DNA of 64,000 bases from Acidobacteriota bacterium (lineage in GTDB: Bacteria; Actinomycetota; Actinomycetes; Actinomycetales; Microbacteriaceae), in the NCBI GenBank assembly GCA_019351995.1, contig JABBOD010000002.1:1-64000 (forward strand). Reading direction: 5' to 3'. Shown piece by piece: positions 1-11,259 of the stretch (positions are counted from its first letter, which is position 1; each line of letters begins with the position of its first letter). The translations under genes were made by a program, and so were the position numbers. The notes beneath the pieces are model-generated. The model was not told the DNA's origin and did no database searches. It saw only the letters and a program-made list of their open reading frames with translations.

Positions 1-74
1 AGCCCCTGCAGGGTGTCGCCCAGTTCGACGTCGATCTTTTGGCCGCTCCACCGCATCCACTCACTAGAACACAT
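1..74 (-). CDS. N-terminus of probable radical SAM protein (Rv2578c-like), cut by window edge
   Basis: A reverse-strand reading frame starts at ATG 72-74 or ATG 54-56 and runs off the left edge. It reads MCSSEW followed by MRWSGQKIDVELGDTLQG. The MRWSGQ opening resembles the start of Rv2578c-type radical SAM proteins, but the CxxxCxxC cluster motif would lie outside the window, so this is recall of a family N-terminus and not proof. An AAGGG sequence lies a few bases before ATG 72-74, and the second ATG is the more usual family start. A short hairpin with 7-bp arms (105-111 / 119-125) lies about 30 bp upstream and could be an operator. Confidence 0.4.
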   Translation of the reverse strand, partial: MCSSEWMRWSGQKIDVELGDTLQG

Positions 75-326
75 GTCACCCTTACGATTCCAGTGAGATA
101 AGGAATGACTCGATCCCTGAGTCATCTTGAACCCGGTTCGGCCGAAGACAGGCCATCTTGCCCGCGGGTTTTTGCGTGCGGGCCTCTTGTGATCGGCGAA
201 GTGCTTGGTACTTTCGGCCGCGGCGCGGAGAGAACCGATCTCCATCTCACTGAAATCGTAAGGCTGACACATGTTCGAATATCCGTCAAGGGAGCCACGG
301 TGGCGCGGTGCGTGCAGCGGGCGCGA

Positions 327-403
327 GTTCGACCAACGATTTTTCAAACACACCGATTGAAGGGGACTCAAAACGGCGTGTCACGGCAAAACGTTGGTCG
401 AAC
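327..403. repeat. Inverted repeat, 12-bp perfect arms
   Basis: The arms GTTCGACCAACG (327-338) and CGTTGGTCGAAC (392-403) are exactly complementary and both are flanked outside by CGCG-rich bases. Inside them ATTTT can pair with AAAA and ACACACCG with CGGCGTGT apart from one mismatch, so the 77-nt unit could fold as one long hairpin. No T-tract follows either arm, so a classical terminator is not evident. No second copy was noticed in the window. Confidence 0.6.
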
Positions 404-414
404 GCGCGGGTCCT

Positions 415-446
415 GTGCGCGGCGGGTCGGGTGCGCGGCGGGTCGG
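415..446. repeat. Two tandem copies of a 16-bp unit
   Basis: The unit GTGCGCGGCGGGTCGG is repeated twice without mismatch, immediately downstream of the mqo stop. It looks like a simple local duplication in GC-rich spacer DNA. Confidence 0.8.
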
Positions 447-473
447 CCGCCGGCACGCCGCGGTGACGCCGTG

Positions 474-1946
474 CTACGCGACGATATCGAGGCCTTTGGC
501 GGTCGCCGCGAGTGTCTTCCGCGCCGTCGCCTTGTTGCTCGAGAGCTGCGTGCCGTAGCTCGGGATCATCCTCTGCAAGTCGGGCTTCCAGCCGTCGAGA
601 CGGTCGGGGAAGCACTTCGCCAGCACGTCGAGCATGATCGGCACGGCGGTCGATGCACCGGGCGAGGCACCCAGAAGTCCCGCAATCGAACCATCAGATG
701 AGGCGACGACCTCGGTGCCGAACTGGATGACCGGCCTGCCCGCGGCATCCCGCTTCATGATCTGCACACGTTGACCGGCTGTTTCGAGTGACCAATCGCG
801 GGACTTGACCTTCGGCGCGAACTGCTGGAGCGCCTCGACCTTCTTGGCGCGGCTGGCGAGCAGCTCGCCGATCAAATAGGTCACCAGCGAGAGGTTGGTG
901 AGGCCGGCACCGACCATCGTTCCGATGTTGTGCAGACGGATCGAGCCGAACAGGTCGAACCAGGATCCTGTCTTGAGGAACTTCGGCGAGAAGCCCGCGT
1001 ACGGGCCGAAGAGCAGGCTGGCCTTGCCATCCACGACACGGGTGTCGAGGTGCGGGACGGACATGGGCGGAGACCCGACGGCGGCTTTGCCGTAGACCTT
1101 CGCCTGGTGCCGCGACACGATCGCCGGGTCATCGGTGCGCAGCCAGAGCCCGCTGATCGGGAAACCGCCGTAGCCCCGGATCTCCGGGATCCCCGACTTC
1201 TGCAACAGCGTCAGGGCGGCGCCGCCGGCGCCGACGAACACAAAACGGGCCGTCAGTTCGAGGGGGGTGCCGCCGATCTCGTGCCGCATGCCGATTCGCC
1301 ACAGACCGTCGCGCCGCTTCGCCAAGCTGGTGACCTTGTGCTCCAACTTCAGCCTCACTCCGGACTTCACCAGCCCGTCGATGAGGAGATGGGTGAGCGA
1401 ACCGAAATCGACGTCGGTACCCGACATGATCCTGGTGGCCGCGATCGGCTCGTCCTTCTGACGGCCCGGGATCAACAGTGGTGCCCACGAGCGGATCACC
1501 TTGGCGTCGTCGCTGAACTCCATACCCTGGAAGAGCGGGTGATCTTTCAACGCCTCGTAGCGCTTCTTGAGATACGCGACATTCGTCTCGCCCCACACGA
1601 AGCTCATGTGCGGGACGGGATTGATGAACCGGTCGGGCTCGGGCAGCAGACCCTCACTCACCAGGAACGACCAGAACTGACGGGTCACCTGGAACTGCTC
1701 ATTGACCTTCACCGCCTGGGCGATATCGATCGTGCCGTCGGCCTTCTCGGGCGTGTAGTTCAACTCGCACAGTGCCGAGTGGCCGGTGCCGGCGTTGTTC
1801 CAGGGGTTCGAGCTCTCGAGGGCGACATCACCGAGCCGTTCGATGATCGTGATCGACCAACTCGGCTCCAGCTGCCGCAAGAGGGATCCGAGTGTCGCAC
1901 TCATGATTCCTGCTCCGATGAGGACGACGTCGATCGGTTTACTCAC
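474..1946 (-). CDS. mqo: Malate:quinone oxidoreductase
   Basis: This 490-residue protein oxidises malate to oxaloacetate at the inner face of the membrane, passing electrons from FAD to quinones, and replaces or supplements soluble malate dehydrogenase in the TCA cycle. The N-terminal FAD-binding Rossmann motif IGAGIMSATLG lies at about residues 10-20, and the following SSNPWNNAGTGHSALCELNY segment is typical of Mqo. Length matches the family (about 490-500). The start is GTG at 1944-1946. A TAGAAT -10 box at 1953-1958 ends 6 nt before it, so the mRNA is probably leaderless. It is transcribed alone, with asd upstream on the same strand. Confidence 0.96.
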   Translation of the reverse strand: MSKPIDVVLIGAGIMSATLGSLLRQLEPSWSITIIERLGDVALESSNPWNNAGTGHSALCELNYTPEKADGTIDIAQAVKVNEQFQVTRQFWSFLVSEGLLPEPDRFINPVPHMSFVWGETNVAYLKKRYEALKDHPLFQGMEFSDDAKVIRSWAPLLIPGRQKDEPIAATRIMSGTDVDFGSLTHLLIDGLVKSGVRLKLEHKVTSLAKRRDGLWRIGMRHEIGGTPLELTARFVFVGAGGAALTLLQKSGIPEIRGYGGFPISGLWLRTDDPAIVSRHQAKVYGKAAVGSPPMSVPHLDTRVVDGKASLLFGPYAGFSPKFLKTGSWFDLFGSIRLHNIGTMVGAGLTNLSLVTYLIGELLASRAKKVEALQQFAPKVKSRDWSLETAGQRVQIMKRDAAGRPVIQFGTEVVASSDGSIAGLLGASPGASTAVPIMLDVLAKCFPDRLDGWKPDLQRMIPSYGTQLSSNKATARKTLAATAKGLDIVA

Positions 1947-2032
1947 GGCTTCATTCTAGGCGTGGCCGATCTGACTCGCCGGGGCCCGGGCGAGGTCGCG
2001 GCCGCGAAGATCCCCCGTTCTTGACGTCGGTC

Positions 2033-4621
<2,589 letters not shown>

Positions 4622-4634
4622 CGCGCCACGCGGT

Positions 4635-4687
4635 GCCGAGCGCGGGGTGCAGCGCCGAGCGCGGGCAGCGCGCACCCCGCGCTCGGC
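4635..4687. terminator. Strong hairpin between convergent genes (bidirectional terminator)
   Basis: Perfect 16-bp arms, GCCGAGCGCGGGGTGC (4635-4650) and its complement (4672-4687), enclose a 21-nt loop. The hairpin sits between the stop codons of the FAD oxidoreductase (plus strand) and lysC (minus strand), where a bidirectional terminator is expected. It lacks a U-tract, which is common in actinobacteria. The arm sequence is partly repeated inside the loop and again near 4697. Confidence 0.7.
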
Positions 4688-4721
4688 CGCCGACCCCGCG
4701 CTCGCCGATTCGGGAGGGACG

Positions 4722-5240
4722 CTAGCGGCCGGTGCCGCCGTGCACGATGGCCGCGTCGTCCGAGTCGAGCCCGAAGGCGGTGTGCACCACGCGCATCGCC
4801 TCGTGCAGCGTGTCGGCACGAGTCACCACCGAGATGCGGATCTCACTGGTCGAGATCATCTCGATGTTGATTCCCGCATCCGACAAGCAGCGAAAGAGCT
4901 GCGCGGAGACGCCCGCGCTGGTGCGCATGCCGGCCCCGACCACGGCGAGCTTGCCGATCTGGTCGTCGTACTGCAGGGCGACGAAACCGACATCGGGCTG
5001 ATCCACCCGCAGCGCGGTCAGCACCATCTCCCCCTCACCCTTGGGAAGCGTGAAAGAGATGTCGGTGAGGCCCGTCGCGGCCGCCGAGACGTTCTGCACG
5101 ATCATGTCGATGTTGGCGCCGGTCCTCGCCACGATGGCGAAGATGTCGGCGGCCTTGCCTGGCACGTCCGGAACGCCGACCACGGTGATCTTGGCCTCGT
5201 TGAGATCGCCGGCCACGCCGGTGATGATGGGCTCTTCCAT
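4722..5240 (-). CDS. Probable in-frame internal start for aspartate kinase beta subunit
   Basis: Within lysC, residue 255 is a methionine opening the sequence [12 protein letters not shown], which aligns by eye with the MEEAVLTGVA start known for the separately translated regulatory beta subunit of corynebacterial LysC. A GGAAGG SD sequence (complement of 5248-5253) sits 7 nt before this ATG (5238-5240), unusual inside a coding region that otherwise needs none. The product would be a 172-residue protein consisting of the two ACT domains. Separate translation is known for the family but only inferred here. Confidence 0.6.
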   Translation of the reverse strand: MEEPIITGVAGDLNEAKITVVGVPDVPGKAADIFAIVARTGANIDMIVQNVSAAATGLTDISFTLPKGEGEMVLTALRVDQPDVGFVALQYDDQIGKLAVVGAGMRTSAGVSAQLFRCLSDAGINIEMISTSEIRISVVTRADTLHEAMRVVHTAFGLDSDDAAIVHGGTGR

Positions 5241-6002
5241 GGCGGTGCCTTCCGGGATGCTGGGGACGCGGTCGGCGGTGACCCAGGTCCCTTCGTTGTT
5301 GTTGAACGATGAGCGCACGTGGAGCACGACGCCGTGGCGTCTGGCATATTCCACGGCACGGATGTACAGCACCTTCGCCCCCGCAGCGGCGAGTTCCAGC
5401 ATTTCCTCGCTGGTGATGCTGTCGATCTTGTGGGCACGGGGCACGACTCGGGGATCCGCGGTGAAGACGCCATCGACATCCGTGTAGATCTCACAGACGT
5501 CGGCGCCCAGGGCCGCAGCCAAGGCGACCGCCGTCGTGTCGGAGCCACCGCGACCGAGGGTCGTGATGTCGCGGGAGTCCCGGTTGAAGCCCTGGAAGCC
5601 CGCGACGATGACGATGGCGCCGTCGTCGAGTGCTTCCCGAAGGCGAACCGGGGTCACGTCGACGATGCGCGCCGAGCCGTGCCGGGCATCCGTGATCATG
5701 CCAGCCTGGCTGCCCGTGTAGGAGCGCGCCTCGACGCCCATGCTCTTGATCGCCATCGCCAGCAACGCCATCGAGATGCGCTCGCCGGTGGTCAGCAGCA
5801 TGTCGAGCTCGCGCGGATCGGGCACCGGCGTGACCTCGTGCGCCAAATCGAGCAGCTCGTCCGTGGTGTCGCCCATCGCGCTGACGGCGACGACAACCTC
5901 GTTCCCGGCCTTGCGGGTTTCGACGATGCGCTTGGCGACCCGCTTGATGCTCTCCGCGTCGCTGACGGAGGAACCGCCGTACTTCTGGACGATGAGACTC
6001 AC
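4722..6002 (-). CDS. lysC: Aspartate kinase (alpha subunit / full length)
   Basis: This 426-residue enzyme phosphorylates aspartate, the committed step of the aspartate-family amino acids. It opens with the kinase signature VQKYGGSSV, carries the [18 protein letters not shown] substrate motif mid-protein, and ends with two ACT regulatory domains (about 265-425), as in feedback-inhibited actinobacterial enzymes. Start is GTG 6000-6002. A TAAACT -10 box (6011-6016) ends 8 nt before it, so the message is probably leaderless. The gene is separated from asd by a convergent flavoprotein gene. Confidence 0.96.
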   Translation of the reverse strand: MSLIVQKYGGSSVSDAESIKRVAKRIVETRKAGNEVVVAVSAMGDTTDELLDLAHEVTPVPDPRELDMLLTTGERISMALLAMAIKSMGVEARSYTGSQAGMITDARHGSARIVDVTPVRLREALDDGAIVIVAGFQGFNRDSRDITTLGRGGSDTTAVALAAALGADVCEIYTDVDGVFTADPRVVPRAHKIDSITSEEMLELAAAGAKVLYIRAVEYARRHGVVLHVRSSFNNNEGTWVTADRVPSIPEGTAMEEPIITGVAGDLNEAKITVVGVPDVPGKAADIFAIVARTGANIDMIVQNVSAAATGLTDISFTLPKGEGEMVLTALRVDQPDVGFVALQYDDQIGKLAVVGAGMRTSAGVSAQLFRCLSDAGINIEMISTSEIRISVVTRADTLHEAMRVVHTAFGLDSDDAAIVHGGTGR

Positions 6003-6047
6003 GAGCCCTGAGTTTACCGGCGAGAATCAGCGCGGTACGGCGGGACG

Positions 6048-6839
6048 CTAGCGCGTACGCTCGGCCGCGCGGTCTGCCAGGAATACCTCGACAAACGCTG
6101 CCGTGTCCTCCCAATCGTCCACGGCGCGGGTCGGCACCCCGAGCGCCTTGACCGGGAAGTCGTTGCCGTCGGGGTCGAGTCTGTCGCCGACGAAAAGCAT
6201 GTCCTCGAGCGGGATCCCGGTGAGCTCGGCGAGCCGGGTCATGCCGTAGGCCTTATCAATGCCCATTCGAGTGATGTCGACGCTCGTGGAGCCACCGGAA
6301 CGAACCTCGAGGTCGGGCAGCACCTCTTGGACGGCCGCGCGGAGGGCGTTCTTCTTCTCGCCGGTCGGATCCCAGGCCTTCTTGGCATCCACGGGTGCCG
6401 CCTGGCCGAGCGCGGAGAAGGTGATCTGCGATCCGCGGTCCTCCAGAATCGGGCCCCAGGTCTCCGACTCCCAGAAACCGAGCCGGTGCGCCTCGCGTTC
6501 GACCGCCGTGATCGCCGCCGCTTTCTCGTCGTCGCTCAGATTCTCGGCGTATTGCTGGTGCCATGCCGCATCCCGCGGGGTGTCACCGACGAAACGGTAG
6601 TACTGCGTGCCGCAGGTGGGCATCAGGTGCAGGCGACCGAGCGCCGCCGGATTGTCGAGCGGGAGATTGTCGATCAACTGGCTGCGGAACTGCTCGAACT
6701 GCCCGCCCGAGATCACGCACACCTCGACCACGTCGAGCAGACGCACCAGAAGCCGAGCCATCCGCGGATCCACCGGAGATTTCGAGGGGGCCAGGGTGTC
6801 GTCGAGGTCGAAAGCGACCAGCTGCGGAGAAGTGCTCAC
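6048..6839 (-). CDS. HAD-superfamily phosphatase, phosphomannomutase-like
   Basis: This 263-residue protein begins with the HAD nucleophile motif VAFDLDDTLAPSK and has the late acidic motif FVGDRLDPDGND typical of the HAD-IIB (Cof/PMM) cap class. The middle (GSQITFSALGQ and SGGSTSVDITRMGIDKAYGM) resembles the substrate cap of eukaryotic-type phosphomannomutase, so a sugar-phosphate substrate is likely. Whether it is a mutase or a phosphatase cannot be told from sequence. Start is GTG 6837-6839, immediately divergent from the thioesterase gene. A CAGACT sequence lies 7 nt upstream, a weak match to the leaderless -10 pattern. Confidence 0.8.
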   Translation of the reverse strand: MSTSPQLVAFDLDDTLAPSKSPVDPRMARLLVRLLDVVEVCVISGGQFEQFRSQLIDNLPLDNPAALGRLHLMPTCGTQYYRFVGDTPRDAAWHQQYAENLSDDEKAAAITAVEREAHRLGFWESETWGPILEDRGSQITFSALGQAAPVDAKKAWDPTGEKKNALRAAVQEVLPDLEVRSGGSTSVDITRMGIDKAYGMTRLAELTGIPLEDMLFVGDRLDPDGNDFPVKALGVPTRAVDDWEDTAAFVEVFLADRAAERTR

Positions 6840-6883
6840 GCGGGCAAGTCTGCCAGACCGGTAGATGCGGCTAGCGTGGCGGG

Positions 6884-7405
6884 ATGAGTGATCGACGACC
6901 CGGTTGGGGTGCCCAGGACACGCTGCACGTCACCTGGCACGACCCGACACCGGCCCTCGAGCTGGTGCGCACGATGAGCGGCATCGACTACCTGAACGGC
7001 TGGATCGCCGGAGAGGTGCCGCCGCCTCCCATCGCCGAACTTCTCGGGATGCGGATCTCGTCGGTCGGCCACGGCGAAGTGCACTTCACGCTGGAGCCGC
7101 ATCCCAGCCACTTCAACCCCATCGGCGGCGTGCACGGCGGCATTCTGTGCACGGTGCTCGACACCGTCACCGGCTGTGCCGGCCATTCGGTGCTGGAGGC
7201 CGGCTGGGGATATACCTCGATCGACATCAATGTCAGCTATCTGCGGGGGGTCGGCATGGAATCCGGCACGATCACCTTCACCGGGCGCGTCACCAAGGCG
7301 GGCAGACGGGTGATCTTCACCAGCGCGGAGGGGGTGGATGCCGCGGGCAAGGTGGTCGCGACGGCGACCAGTTCTCTGCTGGTCATTCCGCCGCAGGGTC
7401 GCTAA
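6884..7405 (+). CDS. PaaI-family hotdog thioesterase
   Basis: This 173-residue protein carries the hotdog-fold hallmark [20 protein letters not shown] (about 79-98), which forms the central helix and active-site loop of PaaI/YdiI-type acyl-CoA thioesterases, followed by the [12 protein letters not shown] strand. A soluble enzyme hydrolysing an aromatic or short-chain acyl-CoA is the family expectation; the true substrate is not evident. The start ATG 6884 is 6 nt after a TAGCGT -10 box (6872-6877), suggesting a leaderless mRNA. Its stop overlaps the recR stop by 4 bp, tail to tail. Confidence 0.9.
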   Translation: MSDRRPGWGAQDTLHVTWHDPTPALELVRTMSGIDYLNGWIAGEVPPPPIAELLGMRISSVGHGEVHFTLEPHPSHFNPIGGVHGGILCTVLDTVTGCAGHSVLEAGWGYTSIDINVSYLRGVGMESGTITFTGRVTKAGRRVIFTSAEGVDAAGKVVATATSSLLVIPPQGR

Positions 7406-8001
7406 GCCTCGACGACGCGACGGCCCTCGAAGGCGCGACCGAGAGTGACCTCGTCGGCGTACTCGAGGTCGCCGCCGACGGGGAGTCCGGAGGCGAGTCG
7501 CGTCACGCGCAGCCCTGGCTGCACCAGCAGCCGCGAGAGGTAGGTTGCCGTCGCCTCGCCCTCGAGGTTGGGGTCGGTGGCGATGATCACCTCGGTGACC
7601 GCGGCATCCGCGAGTCGCTGCACCAGCTGGGTGAAGCGCAGCTCGTTCGGGCCGATGCCGTCGATCGGGCTGAGTGCGCCGCCGAGCACGTGGTACAGGC
7701 CGCGGAACTCGCGCGTGCGCTCGATCGCCGCCACATCTTTCGCCTCTTCGACGACACAGATGATCGCCTGGTTGCGACGCGGATCGCGGCAGATCGTGCA
7801 GGTGTCCTGCTCGCTGACGTTGCCGCAGATGGAGCAGAAGCGCACCTTCTCGCGCACGTCCATCAGGATCTGAGCCAGTCGCGTGGTGTCGAAGCTCTGG
7901 GTCTGCAGAATGTGAAACGCGATCCGCTGCGCCGACTTCGGCCCGATGCCGGGGAGTCGACCGAGCTCGTCGATGAGCTCCTGGACGATGCCCTCGTACA
8001 C
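7402..8001 (-). CDS. recR: Recombination mediator RecR
   Basis: This 199-residue protein helps load RecA at gaps in the RecF pathway. It has the N-terminal helix-hairpin-helix [14 protein letters not shown] (about 13-26), the four-cysteine zinc finger (Cys56, 59, 68, 71), and a TOPRIM domain from about residue 80 containing VVEEAKD. Start is GTG 7999-8001, only 3 nt after the dnaX stop, so it is translated from the dnaX message. The dnaX-recR pair is widespread in bacteria. Confidence 0.97.
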   Translation of the reverse strand: MYEGIVQELIDELGRLPGIGPKSAQRIAFHILQTQSFDTTRLAQILMDVREKVRFCSICGNVSEQDTCTICRDPRRNQAIICVVEEAKDVAAIERTREFRGLYHVLGGALSPIDGIGPNELRFTQLVQRLADAAVTEVIIATDPNLEGEATATYLSRLLVQPGLRVTRLASGLPVGGDLEYADEVTLGRAFEGRRVVEA

Positions 8002-8004
8002 GCG

Positions 8005-10119
8005 CTACTCCGCGGTTCCGCTGGCGGGCGGCGGGGTCGACGAACTCGCGGGACTAGTTTCGAGCGTCAGCGGACGGTCACGCGGCGCGAGATTCTGCTC
8101 CTCGATGAAGCTGGCGCCGAGGAGCTCGCGCACGACAGCTTCTCCGTAGCGCGCGGTGGGTGCCGGGGACCCGCGCCGTGGTTGGGTGGGTCCCGCCGAT
8201 GCGGCTGAACCAACCGCCTGCGCGGCGGGCGTCGAGCCCTCGGGGGTGGTTGCCCCGTCGTCGAAGGGCTCGAATGGCGGTTCCGGCTCATCGGCGGGCG
8301 GCGCGTCGTCGGCGCCGGGGATGGCGATGACGTTCCAGCCACCGGTCGGGGCCGCGGCGGCCGGGGCCGGCACCACCGGTGCCGCGTGTGCCTCCTGAGC
8401 GGCCGGTGCCGAGGCGCCAGAGATGTCCACTCGCGCCTTGAACTTGACCCGGATGCCCAGCACGGTCGAGATCGCCGTGCGCAGTTGCTCACTCACACTG
8501 TCGCCTGACGGCGGCCGCTCCTTGAAGTTGGTGACATCGGTCTCGCTCGGGAAGGAGAGCGTGAGGACATCACTCTCCAGGACGCGAGGCGTCGAGGTGT
8601 AGACCACCATCCACGCGGTGCGTTTGGCCTTCTGCACGACCTCGAGAATCTCCGGCCACGCATCGCGCAGCTGGGCGAGGGTGACGGCGGCCGTCGGCTC
8701 GGCGACGACGGGCTTGCCAGGAGCGTCGGGCCGCGACGTCGGCACATTCGCCGGTTCTGTCGACGTCGCCGGTTCTGTCCGTTCCGCCGGTGGGTCGACG
8801 GGCATGTCTGGGGAGACGGGCCGCCGCGTCGGCGTGGCTGCCGGGTGGCGCTCGCGCGCAGGCACGGGCACGGACACGGACACGGACGATACCGCTCCCG
8901 ATGGTGCCGCAACGGTCTCGGTCGCGATCGAGGCGTCAGCAATCCCGATTCGGCGCTCGAGCCGCTCGACACGGGCCAACGCTCCGCGCTCGGTGTCATC
9001 GGCGGCCGGGACGAGCAGCCGCGCGATCATGAGCTCGAGATGCAGCCGTGGCGAGGTCGCCCCCGTCATCTCGGTGAGCGAGCTGTTGACCACGTCAGCG
9101 GCTCGGGACAGCTCGGCCGCACCGAAGGCGGCTGCTTGGACATTCATCCGGTCCAGCTCGTCCTGCGGGATGCCGCGCAGGACGGCGGCGGCACCGTCTC
9201 GCGTGGCCGCCACCACGATGAGGTCGCGCAAGCGCTCAAGAAGATCCTCGACGAACCGGCGCGGATCCTGGCCCGTCTGGATAACGCGATCGACCCCGGA
9301 GAAGGCGGCCCCGGCATCCATCGCCCCGAGCGCGTCGACCACCTCATCAAGCAGCGCCGCGTGCGTGTAGCCGAGGAGCGCGACAGCACGCGCGTACTCG
9401 ACAGAGCTCCCGGTCGAGCCCGTCGCCACCTCGGAACCGGAGATCAACTGGTCGAGCAGCGAGAGGGTGTCGCGCACGGAACCACCGCCAGCGCGCACCA
9501 CCAGAGGCAGCACTCCCGGCTGCACCGAAACCTTTTCGGAATCGCAGAGCTGTTGCACGTACTCCAACATCTGGGCGGGCGGCACCAGGCGGAATGGGTA
9601 GTGATGAGTTCGGCTGCGGATCGTCCCGATGACCTTCTCGGGTTCCGTCGTCGCGAAGATGAATTTGACGTGATCCGGTGGTTCCTCCACCAGCTTCAGC
9701 AGGGCATTGAAGCCCTGCGGCGTCACCATGTGCGCCTCGTCGAGGATGAAGATCTTGTAGCGGTCTCGGGCCGGCGCGAAGGCGGCGCGCTCGCGGAGGT
9801 CGCGGGCGTCATCCACCCCGTTATGGCTGGCGGCATCGATCTCGACGACGTCGAGGGAGCCGCTGCCGTCGCGGGCCAGCTCGATGCAGCTCGCACATTT
9901 TCCGCACGGTGTGTCGGTGGGGCCTTCGGCGCAGTTGAGACAGCGAGCCAGGATGCGCGCGCTGGTTGTCTTGCCGCAGCCACGTGGTCCGCTGAACAGG
10001 TATGCGTGATTGACCCGGTCGGTGCGCAGAGCCGTGCGAAGCGGATCGGTCACCTGTGACTGGCCGATCAACTCGGCGAATGTCTCCGGCCGATAACGGC
10101 GGTAGAGGGCGGTGACCAC
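8005..10119 (-). CDS. dnaX: DNA polymerase III gamma/tau subunit
   Basis: This 704-residue clamp-loader ATPase opens with ALYRRYRPETFAELIGQ. Walker A GPRGCGKT lies at about residues 44-51, a zinc-binding cysteine cluster at about 60-78, and the DEAH-type Walker B LDEAHM near 128. The C-terminal third is Pro/Ala-rich and low in complexity, normal for tau; it contains a run of hexamer repeats (8861-8884) encoding alternating Ser-Val/Pro-Val. No A-rich slippery site is visible, so only the full-length product is predicted. Start GTG 10117-10119 follows a TACTCT -10 box (10126-10131) by 6 nt. Confidence 0.97.
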   Translation of the reverse strand: MVTALYRRYRPETFAELIGQSQVTDPLRTALRTDRVNHAYLFSGPRGCGKTTSARILARCLNCAEGPTDTPCGKCASCIELARDGSGSLDVVEIDAASHNGVDDARDLRERAAFAPARDRYKIFILDEAHMVTPQGFNALLKLVEEPPDHVKFIFATTEPEKVIGTIRSRTHHYPFRLVPPAQMLEYVQQLCDSEKVSVQPGVLPLVVRAGGGSVRDTLSLLDQLISGSEVATGSTGSSVEYARAVALLGYTHAALLDEVVDALGAMDAGAAFSGVDRVIQTGQDPRRFVEDLLERLRDLIVVAATRDGAAAVLRGIPQDELDRMNVQAAAFGAAELSRAADVVNSSLTEMTGATSPRLHLELMIARLLVPAADDTERGALARVERLERRIGIADASIATETVAAPSGAVSSVSVSVPVPARERHPAATPTRRPVSPDMPVDPPAERTEPATSTEPANVPTSRPDAPGKPVVAEPTAAVTLAQLRDAWPEILEVVQKAKRTAWMVVYTSTPRVLESDVLTLSFPSETDVTNFKERPPSGDSVSEQLRTAISTVLGIRVKFKARVDISGASAPAAQEAHAAPVVPAPAAAAPTGGWNVIAIPGADDAPPADEPEPPFEPFDDGATTPEGSTPAAQAVGSAASAGPTQPRRGSPAPTARYGEAVVRELLGASFIEEQNLAPRDRPLTLETSPASSSTPPPASGTAE

Positions 10120-10166
10120 CTACACAGAGTAGTCGGCGCGTCGGACATCCACCTGGCCGCTCCACC

Positions 10167-10210
10167 GCTCGTGCGGCGCAGCACACGCGCTCGTGCGGCG
10201 CAGCACACGC
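10167..10210. repeat. Two tandem copies of a 22-bp unit
   Basis: A 22-bp unit beginning GCTCGTGCGGCGCAGC is repeated twice head to tail in the spacer between the epimerase stop (10249) and the dnaX start (10119). Downstream, GCTGCGCGTGCCACGAG (10233-10249) is roughly complementary to the unit, so a hairpin acting as a terminator for the epimerase gene is possible. There are no spacers and only two copies, so it is not CRISPR. Confidence 0.75.
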
Positions 10211-10248
10211 AGCTCGACAACCCGCCGTCGCGCTGCGCGTGCCACGAG

Positions 10249-11157
10249 TCAGCCTCGCGTGTAGTGGCCAGCATCCAGATCCTCGATGAGGGTGGCGTGC
10301 GTCGGCGTCCAGCCGAGCAGCCGCTGGGTGATGGCGCTCGATGCCAGAGAGCTGACGCCGAGAAATCGCTCGAGCCACTGGAACTGCGGCGCCTTCGCGG
10401 CGACCTCTCCCGTGTCGAAGGCGCGGACGGGGAGGCCGGTCCCCCGAGCGATCGCCTCGGCGATGTCCAGGTGCCGCACACCCTGCTCAGCCACCGCGTG
10501 CACAACCGATGCGGGCGGCGCCTTCTCGACGGCGAGGGCGACGAGAGCCGCGGCATCCGCCCGGTGAACGGCCGGCCAGGTGTTGGTTCCGTCGCCGACA
10601 TACCCCGCGACCCCGGCCGCCCGGTCCATCGCGACGTATGCGGCCATGAAACCGTGGTCGCCCTCGCCGTGCACGGTCGGCGCGAACGCGACGGCCACCG
10701 GACGAACACCCCGCTCGGCCGACGCCAGCGCGAACAGTTCGTTGAGCGCGCGCGGGGAGGCGACCGTCGCGGGGTCGATGGCGATGTCTTCGGTGGCGAC
10801 GATCCCCGCGCCGGCCCGGCCGAGCACCCCCGACGCGAAGACGAAGGGGCGGTCCGAACCCGCGAGCGTGTCGAGGATCGAGGTCATCACGGCCTGATCG
10901 GTCGCGATCGCAGCCGAGTGCGCCGAGAAGTCGTGATTGAAGGCGAGGTGGATGACGCCATCCGATGCGTCGGCGGGGGCGCGCAGTGCATCCGGGTCGT
11001 CGATCGAGCCACGGAATACCTCGGCGCCGGCGGCCCGAAGCTTGGCGGCGGAGTCGTCGTTGCGCGCGAGGCCGACGACCTGGTGGCCGCGTGCGAGCAG
11101 TTCGGCGGTGACGGCGGTGCCGATCCATCCGGATGCGCCGGTGATGAAGTACTTCAT
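10249..11157 (-). CDS. NAD-dependent epimerase/dehydratase (extended SDR) of unknown substrate
   Basis: This 302-residue protein starts MKYFITGASGWIGTAV, giving the TGxxGxxG NAD(P) motif at about residues 6-13. It lacks a clear YxxxK catalytic pair, as in the atypical SDR group often annotated as NAD(P)-dependent oxidoreductases. The frame is open upstream to 11199, but ATG 11155-11157 gives the family N-terminus and has a GGAAGG about 9 nt before it. It diverges from a TetR gene across a spacer with two related palindromes, so it is the likely target of that repressor. Confidence 0.85.
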   Translation of the reverse strand: MKYFITGASGWIGTAVTAELLARGHQVVGLARNDDSAAKLRAAGAEVFRGSIDDPDALRAPADASDGVIHLAFNHDFSAHSAAIATDQAVMTSILDTLAGSDRPFVFASGVLGRAGAGIVATEDIAIDPATVASPRALNELFALASAERGVRPVAVAFAPTVHGEGDHGFMAAYVAMDRAAGVAGYVGDGTNTWPAVHRADAAALVALAVEKAPPASVVHAVAEQGVRHLDIAEAIARGTGLPVRAFDTGEVAAKAPQFQWLERFLGVSSLASSAITQRLLGWTPTHATLIEDLDAGHYTRG

Positions 11158-11192
11158 GGTGGGAAACCTTCCGAGTGATGTCGCCATGCGTG

Positions 11193-11209
11193 ATGTCACA
11201 GGCTGACAT
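11193..11209. promoter_or_regulatory. Putative TetR operator 1
   Basis: ATGTCA-CAGGC-TGACAT is a 17-bp near-perfect palindrome with 6-bp arms. It lies 36 bp upstream of the epimerase start and 51 bp upstream of the TetR start. A related 17-bp site lies 17 bp to its right. Confidence 0.65.
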
Positions 11210-11226
11210 GACAGACGATAGCACCG

Positions 11227-11243
11227 ATGTCAGCTGCTGTCAT
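11227..11243. promoter_or_regulatory. Putative TetR operator 2
   Basis: ATGTCAGCTGCTGTCAT, read on the minus strand, matches operator 1 at 13 of 17 positions. It abuts the TACCAT -10 box (11248-11253) of the TetR gene, an ideal place for autorepression. Confidence 0.6.
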
Positions 11244-11259
11244 CACGTACCATCGACGC

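Larger units (their letters stand above)
75..473. other. Non-coding gap upstream of the radical SAM gene and downstream of mqo
   Basis: This 399-bp gap has no convincing gene on either strand. The only long frame (from 105, plus strand) is antisense-type shadow coding that runs into mqo. The gap holds a hairpin with arms ATGACTC/GAGTCAT at 105-125, a long inverted repeat at 327-403, and a 16-bp tandem duplication at 415-446. No uridine-tract terminator for mqo is visible. Confidence 0.6.

Noticed and set aside
105-701. 198-codon plus-strand frame in the left gap
   Set aside because: It runs antisense into mqo, has no recognisable protein features, and crosses a tandem duplication and an inverted repeat.
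8005-10119. Programmed frameshift in dnaX giving a separate gamma subunit
   Set aside because: No A-rich slippery heptamer was seen; the hexamer repeats preserve frame.
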